From an uncultured Lachnospiraceae bacterium (GTDB lineage: Bacteria; Bacillota; Clostridia; Lachnospirales; Lachnospiraceae), in NCBI GenBank assembly GCA_910586405.1, contig CAJUII010000099.1, positions 1 to 11,726 on the forward strand: 11,726 nucleotides of DNA. Direction: 5' to 3'. The notes under the pieces were generated by a model that saw only the letters and a program-made list of their open reading frames with translations, was not told the DNA's origin and ran no database searches. Positions 6,490-11,726 of this stretch are shown piece after piece. Both the position numbers and the translations under genes were made by a program. Position 1 is the stretch's first letter. Each line of letters opens with the position of its first letter.

Positions 6490-6927
6490 ATGAAATTATT
6501 AGTGATTAACGGACCGAATCTGAATTTTCTAGGAATCAGGGAAAAAGGAATTTACGGGACGCAGAACTATCAGAGTCTTGTGGATATGATACAGGATAAG
6601 GCGTCCGCGTCGGGCTGTGAGATTGAATGCTTTCAGTCCAATCATGAGGGAGCCATTATAGACCGAATACAAGAAGCTTATTTTGACGGCACAGAGGGCA
6701 TTGTCATCAATCCGGGGGCATTTACGCACTATTCATACGCTATTCGTGATGCACTTGCCAGCATCACAGTCCCTAAGGTGGAAATTCATATCTCGGACAT
6801 CACTAAGAGAGAGGAGTTTCGGCGCATTTCCGTCACCAAGGAGGTATGCGACCACCAAATTTACGGGCAGGGTTTGGAGGGCTATGGCATGGCGATTGAC
6901 TTTATCCTTGCGAAATGTCAAAAATAA
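6490..6927 (+). CDS. aroQ: 3-dehydroquinate dehydratase, type II
   Basis: The enzyme dehydrates 3-dehydroquinate to 3-dehydroshikimate, the step feeding AroE. At 145 residues it matches the small type II enzymes that form dodecamers and act by anti-elimination, unrelated to type I AroD. Signatures are INGPNLNFLG (6-15), the flexible active-site loop with Arg17 and catalytic Tyr22, FQSNHEG (48-54), INPGAFTHYS with Asn74 and His80, EIHIS with His100, and Arg107/Arg111 in REEFRR. The tail after Ser114 (VTKEVCDHQIYGQGLEGYG) is less like the usual VAxGVIxGLGxxGY, but Gly and Tyr positions remain. GGAAAGGA (6473-6480) lies upstream. It completes a block of three consecutive shikimate steps; aroA, aroB, aroC and aroF are not in the window. 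Confidence 0.96.
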   Translation: MKLLVINGPNLNFLGIREKGIYGTQNYQSLVDMIQDKASASGCEIECFQSNHEGAIIDRIQEAYFDGTEGIVINPGAFTHYSYAIRDALASITVPKVEIHISDITKREEFRRISVTKEVCDHQIYGQGLEGYGMAIDFILAKCQK

Positions 6928-6930
6928 TAG

Positions 6931-6959
6931 TTGAAATTTTGCTGAATTTGTTATAAAAT
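6931..6959 (+). promoter_or_regulatory. Promoter of efp
   Basis: TTGAAA (6931-6936) and TAAAAT (6954-6959) are separated by 17 bp, each one mismatch from the sigma-A consensus. An overlapping TATAAA (6952-6957) is an alternative -10 box. The element begins 3 bp after the aroQ stop codon. No terminator is visible between aroQ and efp, so efp may be made both from this promoter and by read-through. Confidence 0.65.
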
Positions 6960-7009
6960 GGTTAGCGGATTGTAAACGTGAAAAGTGAATATTAGGAGGA
7001 ATAGTTTTT

Positions 7010-7567
7010 ATGATATCAGCAGGAGATTTCAGAAATGGTATTACGATAGAGTATGAGAACAGCATCTATCAGATCATTGAATTTCAGCATGTAAAGCCCG
7101 GTAAAGGCGCAGCTTTTGTCAGAACAAAGCTCAAAAACATTATCAGCGGCGGCGTTGTGGAGAAAACTTTCAGACCGACAGAGAAGTGTCCTCAGGCGCG
7201 TATCGACAGAAAAGAGATGCAGTACTTGTACGCAGATGGCGATTTATTCTATTTTATGGATACAGAGAACTATGAACAGATTGGTCTCAATGCGGACAAG
7301 GTGGGCGATGCGCTCAAGTTTGTCAAGGAAAATGAGATGGTCAAGGTATGCTCACACAACGGCAATGTGTTTGCGATTGAGCCGCCTTTATTTGTAGAGC
7401 TTACGATCTCAGACACAGAGCCGGGCTTTAAGGGAGACACAGCGACAGGTGCGACCAAGCCGGCGACAGTGGAGACAGGTGCGACAGTGTATGTACCGCT
7501 GTTTGTTGAGACAAATGATGTGATTAAGATTGACACTAGAACAGGCGAATATCTGTCAAGAGTATAA
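7010..7567 (+). CDS. efp: Translation elongation factor P
   Basis: EF-P binds the ribosome between the P and E sites and relieves stalling at consecutive prolines. The 185-residue length is canonical for the three-domain protein. Domain I carries HVKPGKGAAFVR (27-38), where Lys32 is the tip residue that matches the modified lysine of E. coli (Lys34) and Bacillus. Domain II and the OB-type domain III follow, with the EF-P signature region around KPATVETGATVYVPLFVETNDVI near residues 147-169 and the C-terminal RTGEYLSRV. AGGAGGA (6994-7000) lies 9 nt before the ATG. No EpmA/EpmB-like or other modifying enzyme gene is nearby, so the type of lysine modification is unknown. Many clostridia carry a pepP-type peptidase gene just before efp; here aroQ is directly upstream. 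Confidence 0.97.
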   Translation: MISAGDFRNGITIEYENSIYQIIEFQHVKPGKGAAFVRTKLKNIISGGVVEKTFRPTEKCPQARIDRKEMQYLYADGDLFYFMDTENYEQIGLNADKVGDALKFVKENEMVKVCSHNGNVFAIEPPLFVELTISDTEPGFKGDTATGATKPATVETGATVYVPLFVETNDVIKIDTRTGEYLSRV

Positions 7568-7595
7568 TCTATCGTAAATGAATCAGAGATGAGAT

Positions 7596-7644
7596 AAGAC
7601 AATGAGAGAAATGGTTTTAGCGCGTTTTTCTTGTTGTCTTTTTT
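7596..7644 (+). terminator. Probable AU-rich terminator after efp
   Basis: 7596-7611 can pair with 7625-7640 over 16 positions, three of them G-T wobbles, around a 13-nt loop. The 3' arm runs into six T residues (7639-7644). The stem is low in GC, so it may be weak. It lies 28 bp after the efp stop and would separate efp from the DUF5688 gene. Confidence 0.5.
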
Positions 7645-7725
7645 GCGTTCTCTGCGAGGCAGCATTCGGTGCACAGAGGAGGGGATTGTCTATCAAAAAA
7701 ATCAGAAAAAGGAGTATGAATCAAC

Positions 7726-8640
7726 ATGGAATTTACCTATTTTACAACATTGGTGCGGGAGGAAGTAGAGAGAAGGACAGGAGACTGCTATAAAGTGCGG
7801 CTCAATGATGTCACAAAAAACAATGGCGTTGTGCTGAGGGGCCTCACGGTGACGCAGGATGACAGCAATATCTCGCCAACCATCTATCTCAACAATTACT
7901 ATGAAGAATATATGAAGGGCAGGGCAACACTGCTCAATGTCGTGAATGATGTGATGGATACCTATCACAGAAACAAAGTCAACCAGAGCGTCGATATGCG
8001 GTATTTTCTGGACTATGAGCGCGTGAAGGACCGCATCGTCTACAAGCTGATCAACACAGAGAAAAACAAAGAGCTGCTCGAGGATCTCCCGCACATCGAA
8101 TTTCTGGATTTGTCTATCGTTTTTCAATGCATGGTTGCGCAGGAGGACATTGGCACGGCGTCAATACTGATACATAATGTGCATCTGAAACTGTGGGATG
8201 TCTCGGTGGAGAAGCTGTATCAGGCAGCAAAAGAAAACACACAGCGGCTTCAGAAATATGAGATCAAAAGCATGTCCGAGGTGCTATGTGAGATCACGAG
8301 AGCGGAGAATCCAGAAGAATTTGCTGAGTACAGAGAAGAAGCATTTTCGGACAATGTCCCGATGTATGTGCTCAGCAATCAACGCAGAGTCGAAGGTGCG
8401 GCCTGTATGCTGTATCCGAATCTGGTCCGGGATTTTGCAGAAGCTGTGGGCAGCAGCTTTTATATCATTCCATCGTCTGTACATGAGCTTTTGCTTCTGC
8501 CGACAGCACATCTTGAGGAGAGCAGCGAGATCAAAAATATGATCAAAGAAATCAATGATACACAAGTCAGCGCAGAAGAAATACTCTCGTATTCGTTATA
8601 TTTGTATGACAAAGAGGAGAGAAAGATCATGAAGCTGTAA
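7726..8640 (+). CDS. DUF5688 family protein of unknown function
   Basis: The product is a 304-residue soluble protein with no signal peptide or membrane segment. Its pattern fits DUF5688, a family seen mainly in Lachnospiraceae and often present in several copies per genome. Features are an N-terminal FTYFTTLVREEVERRTG, then VRLNDVTKNNGVVLRGLTV (25-43) followed by PTIYLNNYYEEY. The C-terminal half has VPMYVLSNQRRVEGAACMLYP (from about 206) and FYIIPSSVHELLLLP (245-259). This last region recalls the DUF1444/YtpQ layout, where a similar stretch precedes a 'PSS.HE..L.P' motif; that link is only an impression. No catalytic motif is evident. AAAGGAG (7708-7714) lies 11 nt before the ATG, a rather long gap. 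The gene stands between the efp terminator and the ppdK promoter, so it is probably monocistronic, although no clear promoter is seen. Confidence 0.8.
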   Translation: MEFTYFTTLVREEVERRTGDCYKVRLNDVTKNNGVVLRGLTVTQDDSNISPTIYLNNYYEEYMKGRATLLNVVNDVMDTYHRNKVNQSVDMRYFLDYERVKDRIVYKLINTEKNKELLEDLPHIEFLDLSIVFQCMVAQEDIGTASILIHNVHLKLWDVSVEKLYQAAKENTQRLQKYEIKSMSEVLCEITRAENPEEFAEYREEAFSDNVPMYVLSNQRRVEGAACMLYPNLVRDFAEAVGSSFYIIPSSVHELLLLPTAHLEESSEIKNMIKEINDTQVSAEEILSYSLYLYDKEERKIMKL

Positions 8641-8688
8641 TAGATAGGAAAAAAATAACAATTTTTTATAAATTTCCTTGATAAATTC

Positions 8689-8717
8689 TTGACAATTAGC
8701 CATATTATGTTTATCAT
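8689..8717 (+). promoter_or_regulatory. Strong promoter of ppdK
   Basis: A perfect TTGACA (8689-8694) and TATCAT (8712-8717) are separated by 17 bp. Transcription would start near 8724, giving a leader of about 67 nt. A second, weaker pair (TTGATA 8678-8683 and TATTAT 8703-8708, 19-bp spacing) overlaps it. The near-consensus promoter agrees with the strong expression expected of ppdK. Confidence 0.8.
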
Positions 8718-8790
8718 TTATACATGCGGTGTGCTTAGGATGACGAAGGCACCAAATGAAAAGTAAGCAATTCAGTAAAGGAGAAAAACA

Positions 8791-11433
8791 ATGAGTAAAA
8801 AGTGGGTATATTCATTCAAAGAAGGCGACATGAGCATGCGTAATCTTCTCGGCGGAAAGGGTGCAAACCTTGCGGAGATGACAAGCATCGGACTCCCTGT
8901 ACCACAGGGGTTCACAATCACAACAGAAGCTTGTACGCAGTATTATGAAGACGGACGTAAGATCAATGACGAGATCATGGCTCAGGCTATGGCTGGCGTA
9001 AAAGAGATGGAAGAGGTAAACGGAAAGAAATTTGGCGATCTGAAGAATCCTTTACTTGTATCTGTACGTTCAGGTGCACGTGCATCTATGCCCGGTATGA
9101 TGGATACGATCTTAAACCTTGGCTTAAATGACGAAGTGGTTGATGCGATGATCAAGGGCAATTCTGATCCTGCATTCGAGCGTTTTGTATATGACTCTTA
9201 CAGACGTTTCATCCAGATGTTCTCAGACGTTGTTATGGAAGTTGGTAAGAAATATTTTGAGCAGCTGATTGACAAGATGAAAGAGGAGAAGGGCGTTCAG
9301 TACGACGTAGACCTCACAGCAGCAGATTTAAAGACACTGGCAGAGCAGTTCAAGGCTGAGTACAAGAACCAGCTTGGCAAGGACTTCCCTTCTGATCCTG
9401 TAGAGCAGTTAAAGCTTGCGATCGAGGCTGTATTCCGTTCATGGGACAACCCTCGTGCAAACGTATACCGTCGTGACAACGATATTCCTTATTCATGGGG
9501 TACGGCTGTAAACGTAATGCCGATGGTATTTGGTAACTTAAATGATGAGTCTGGTACAGGTGTAGCATTTACACGTGATCCGGCTACAGGCGAGAAGAAG
9601 CTCATGGGTGAGTTCTTAAAGAATGCACAGGGCGAGGACGTTGTTGCAGGTGTTCGTACACCGATGCCGATTGTGCAGATGGAGCAGGAGTTCCCAGAGG
9701 CATATGCAGAGTTCATCAAGGTTTGCGAGACACTCGAGAACCACTATCATGACATGCAGGATATGGAGTTCACAGTTGAGAACAAGAAGCTCTATATGTT
9801 ACAGTGCCGCAATGGTAAGAGAACAGCACAGGCAGCTTTGAAGATTGCCTGCGATTTAGTAGATGAGGGACATAAGACAGAGGCTGAGGCAGTCGCTATG
9901 ATTGACCCTCGTAACCTTGATACATTACTGCATCCTCAGTTTGATGCCGCAGCATTGAAGGCTGCTACACCGGCTGGCAAGGGACTTGGCGCTTCACCGG
10001 GTGCTGCATGCGGTAAGATCGTGTTTACAGCAGAAGATGCTGAGAACTGGAATGCAAGAGGCGAGAAGGTTGTTCTTGTACGTCTTGAAACATCACCAGA
10101 AGATATTACTGGTATGAAGGCTTCTCAGGGTATTCTTACAGTTCGTGGTGGTATGACATCACATGCAGCCGTTGTTGCACGTGGTATGGGTACATGCTGT
10201 GTATCCGGATGCGGTGACATTGCTATGGACGAGGAGAATAAAAAGTTCACATTGGCAGGAAAAGAGTATCATGAGGGAGATTACATCTCTATTGATGGTA
10301 CAACTGGTAATATTTATGATGGTCAAATCGCTACTGTTGATGCTCAGATCGCAGGTGAGTTCGGCAGAGTTATGGCATGGGCTGACAAGTATAGAACATT
10401 GAAGGTAAGAACAAATGCAGATACACCGGCAGATGCAAAGAAAGCAAGAGAGCTTGGTGCAGAAGGTATCGGTCTTTGCCGTACAGAGCATATGTTCTTT
10501 GAAGAGGACAGAATCGCAGCATTCCGCGAGATGATCTGTTCTGACACAGTAGAGGAGAGAGAAGCAGCGCTTGAGAAGATTCTTCCTTACCAGCAGAGTG
10601 ACTTCAAGGCACTGTATGAGGCTCTTGAAGGAAATCCTGTTACAATCAGATTCCTTGATCCGCCTCTTCATGAGTTTGTTCCTACAGATGAAGCGGACAT
10701 CGAGAAGCTTGCAAACGCACAGGGTAAATCCGTAGAGGAAATCAAGACACTGATTGCTTCCCTCCATGAGTTCAACCCGATGATGGGTCACAGAGGATGC
10801 CGTCTTGCTGTAACCTATCCTGAAATTGCCAAGATGCAGACAAAGGCTGTAATCCGTGCGGCAATCGAGGTAAAGAAAGCTCATGCTGACTGGAACGTGA
10901 AGCCTGAGATTATGATTCCTCTTGTATGTGAAGTAAAAGAGCTTAAATTTGTTAAGAAAGTTGTTGTTGAGACAGCAGATGCTGAAATCGCAGCAGCAGG
11001 CATTGAGTTAGAGTATGAAGTAGGTACAATGATCGAAATTCCAAGAGCAGCGCTCACAGCAGATGAGATCGCTAAGGAGGCTGATTTCTTCTGCTTCGGT
11101 ACAAACGATCTGACACAGATGACATTCGGTTTCTCAAGAGACGATGCTGGTAAGTTCTTAAATGCTTACTATGACACAAAGATCTTCGAGAATGATCCGT
11201 TCGCAAAGCTTGACCAGACAGGTGTCGGCAAGTTGATGGAGCTTTCTCTGAAACTCGGCAAGCCAGTAAATCCGAAGCTTCATGTAGGTATCTGTGGCGA
11301 GCACGGTGGAGATCCTTCTTCCGTAGAGTTCTGCCATAAGATCGGACTCGATTATGTGTCTTGCTCACCGTTTAGAGTGCCTATCGCTAGATTAGCGGCA
11401 GCACAGGCAGCGATAAACAATGTAGGAAAGTAG
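8791..11433 (+). CDS. ppdK: Pyruvate, phosphate dikinase
   Basis: The enzyme interconverts ATP, phosphate and pyruvate with AMP, pyrophosphate and phosphoenolpyruvate. In clostridia it often runs in the glycolytic or anaplerotic direction, linked to pyrophosphate. At 880 residues it is full length. The N-terminal ATP-grasp domain has GGKGANLAEMTSIGLPVP and SVRSGARASMPGMMDT (about 91-106). The swivelling domain has GGMTSHAAVVARG with phosphorylated His458. The C-terminal PEP/pyruvate TIM barrel has GLCRTEHMFF, NPMMGHRGCRL, GTMIEIPRAAL, FGTNDLTQMTFGFSRDD and GICGEHGGDP with catalytic Cys835. AAAGGAG (8777-8783) lies 7 nt before the ATG. It has its own promoter and a downstream terminator. No PPDK regulatory protein gene (DUF299) is adjacent. 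Arginine codon preference changes near residue 460-480. Confidence 0.98.
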   Translation: MSKKWVYSFKEGDMSMRNLLGGKGANLAEMTSIGLPVPQGFTITTEACTQYYEDGRKINDEIMAQAMAGVKEMEEVNGKKFGDLKNPLLVSVRSGARASMPGMMDTILNLGLNDEVVDAMIKGNSDPAFERFVYDSYRRFIQMFSDVVMEVGKKYFEQLIDKMKEEKGVQYDVDLTAADLKTLAEQFKAEYKNQLGKDFPSDPVEQLKLAIEAVFRSWDNPRANVYRRDNDIPYSWGTAVNVMPMVFGNLNDESGTGVAFTRDPATGEKKLMGEFLKNAQGEDVVAGVRTPMPIVQMEQEFPEAYAEFIKVCETLENHYHDMQDMEFTVENKKLYMLQCRNGKRTAQAALKIACDLVDEGHKTEAEAVAMIDPRNLDTLLHPQFDAAALKAATPAGKGLGASPGAACGKIVFTAEDAENWNARGEKVVLVRLETSPEDITGMKASQGILTVRGGMTSHAAVVARGMGTCCVSGCGDIAMDEENKKFTLAGKEYHEGDYISIDGTTGNIYDGQIATVDAQIAGEFGRVMAWADKYRTLKVRTNADTPADAKKARELGAEGIGLCRTEHMFFEEDRIAAFREMICSDTVEEREAALEKILPYQQSDFKALYEALEGNPVTIRFLDPPLHEFVPTDEADIEKLANAQGKSVEEIKTLIASLHEFNPMMGHRGCRLAVTYPEIAKMQTKAVIRAAIEVKKAHADWNVKPEIMIPLVCEVKELKFVKKVVVETADAEIAAAGIELEYEVGTMIEIPRAALTADEIAKEADFFCFGTNDLTQMTFGFSRDDAGKFLNAYYDTKIFENDPFAKLDQTGVGKLMELSLKLGKPVNPKLHVGICGEHGGDPSSVEFCHKIGLDYVSCSPFRVPIARLAAAQAAINNVGK

Positions 11434-11444
11434 ATTACAAATAT

Positions 11445-11561
11445 ATGTACTTTACGGAGTATCTGATAACCAGAGCTGATGTGAATGATTTTATGGCACA
11501 TCGTCCGGAGTACACAAAGGCGAACCGCTTTGAGGATTTCGTTTGTAAAATCTATCTTTAA
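11445..11561 (+). CDS. Small hypothetical ORF after ppdK (38 codons)
   Basis: An ATG at 11445 opens a 38-codon frame ending just before the terminator. The peptide is mixed and charged (TRADVNDFMAHRPEYTKANR in its middle) with no membrane helix. No good ribosome binding site precedes it; the best purine run, GGAAAG (11425-11430), is 14 nt away. The frame stays open upstream into the end of ppdK, so the ORF could be an eroded gene end, a translationally coupled small protein, or chance. It resembles no family I recognise. Confidence 0.3.
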   Translation: MYFTEYLITRADVNDFMAHRPEYTKANRFEDFVCKIYL

Positions 11562-11567
11562 CGATTA

Positions 11568-11601
11568 GGGGAAAATTCATTTGAGAGTTTTCCCCTTTTT
11601 T
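11568..11601 (+). terminator. Intrinsic terminator of ppdK
   Basis: GGGGAAAA (11568-11575) pairs with TTTTCCCC (11588-11595). The stem extends by three more pairs (one wobble) to a 6-nt loop and is followed by six T residues (11596-11601). This is a strong rho-independent terminator. Confidence 0.92.
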
Positions 11602-11613
11602 CGTGGTTTTTTC

Positions 11614-11651
11614 AAAGGATTCTATCCCAAACAAAGGATAGAGTCCTTTTT
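11614..11651. terminator. Second tandem hairpin terminator
   Basis: 11614-11627 pairs with 11636-11649 over 14 positions with a single T-G wobble, closing an 8-nt loop (CAAACAAA). The 3' arm ends in five T residues (11647-11651) and the 5' arm begins with A residues. It could back up the ppdK terminator or end a convergent transcript from the right. Confidence 0.75.
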
Positions 11652-11726
11652 ATATACACAAACAAAATAATCAAAGTCCAGCTAAGAAATGTCAATAGGT
11701 AAAATGAAAAATGATTAAAAAGTTTT

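Noticed and set aside
7602..7793. 63-codon ORF between efp and the DUF5688 gene
   Set aside because: It starts within the efp terminator stem, overlaps the DUF5688 start in another frame, and has no ribosome binding site.
7702..8127. 141-codon minus-strand frame over the start of the DUF5688 gene
   Set aside because: It is antisense to a supported gene, its His/Ile/Val-rich text matches nothing, and no promoter was recognised for it.
8646..8675. Terminator after the DUF5688 gene
   Set aside because: The only hairpin is an all-A/T stem (about 7 bp) without a clear downstream T-run, too weak to call.
10159..10884. 241-codon open frame on the minus strand inside ppdK
   Set aside because: It is fully antisense to ppdK's conserved catalytic region. 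Its Cys/Leu/Ser-rich composition is that expected from reading the complement of a codon-biased gene, and no ribosome binding site was noticed.

Overview
The window reads as a chromosomal segment of a low-to-mid GC Gram-positive Clostridia, most likely Lachnospiraceae. The reasons are strong AGGAGG-type ribosome binding sites, a DUF5688-type protein, a clostridial-style pyruvate phosphate dikinase, and the yqeG-aroE-aroK-aroQ-efp gene order. All supported genes lie on the + strand. There are no tRNA or rRNA genes, no CRISPR array, no transposase and no phage genes. Species-level placement is not possible from the sequence alone.

Region 1 (1-2660) starts with the terminator of an upstream gene, followed by a strong promoter and an unusual tandem 15-bp repeat array. 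A three-gene module follows: a short PadR-type regulator, a six-helix membrane protein with an N-terminal permease-prefix/HAAS-like domain, and a membrane-anchored DUF4097 beta-helix protein with a regular 19-residue ladder. These three are probably one autoregulated envelope-associated operon. A short stretch after it (2421-2624) holds small open frames, one of which resembles a piece of an FtsX-type permease, and ends in a hairpin.

Region 2 (2640-4390) encodes two short peptide/nickel-type ABC ATPases (OppD/NikD-like and OppF/NikE-like) with no permease or binding-protein genes beside them. The 3' end of the second gene is copied into a 36-bp tandem repeat that carries its stop codon.

Region 3 (4450-7645) is a conserved housekeeping cluster: YqeG-type HAD phosphatase, then three shikimate-pathway enzymes (AroE, AroK, type II AroQ), then translation elongation factor P from its own promoter. 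An AU-rich hairpin after efp is the likely end of this unit.

Region 4 (7726-11726) holds a DUF5688 protein of unknown function and then ppdK, which has a near-consensus promoter. ppdK changes its preferred arginine codon part-way through the gene. A doubtful 38-residue ORF and two tandem intrinsic terminators follow.

Most of the window is ordinary core genome. The parts that merit a second look are the PadR operator array and its module, the remnant-like stretch at 2421-2624, the 36-bp repeat, and the codon switch in ppdK. None of these is clear evidence of a new biological system.
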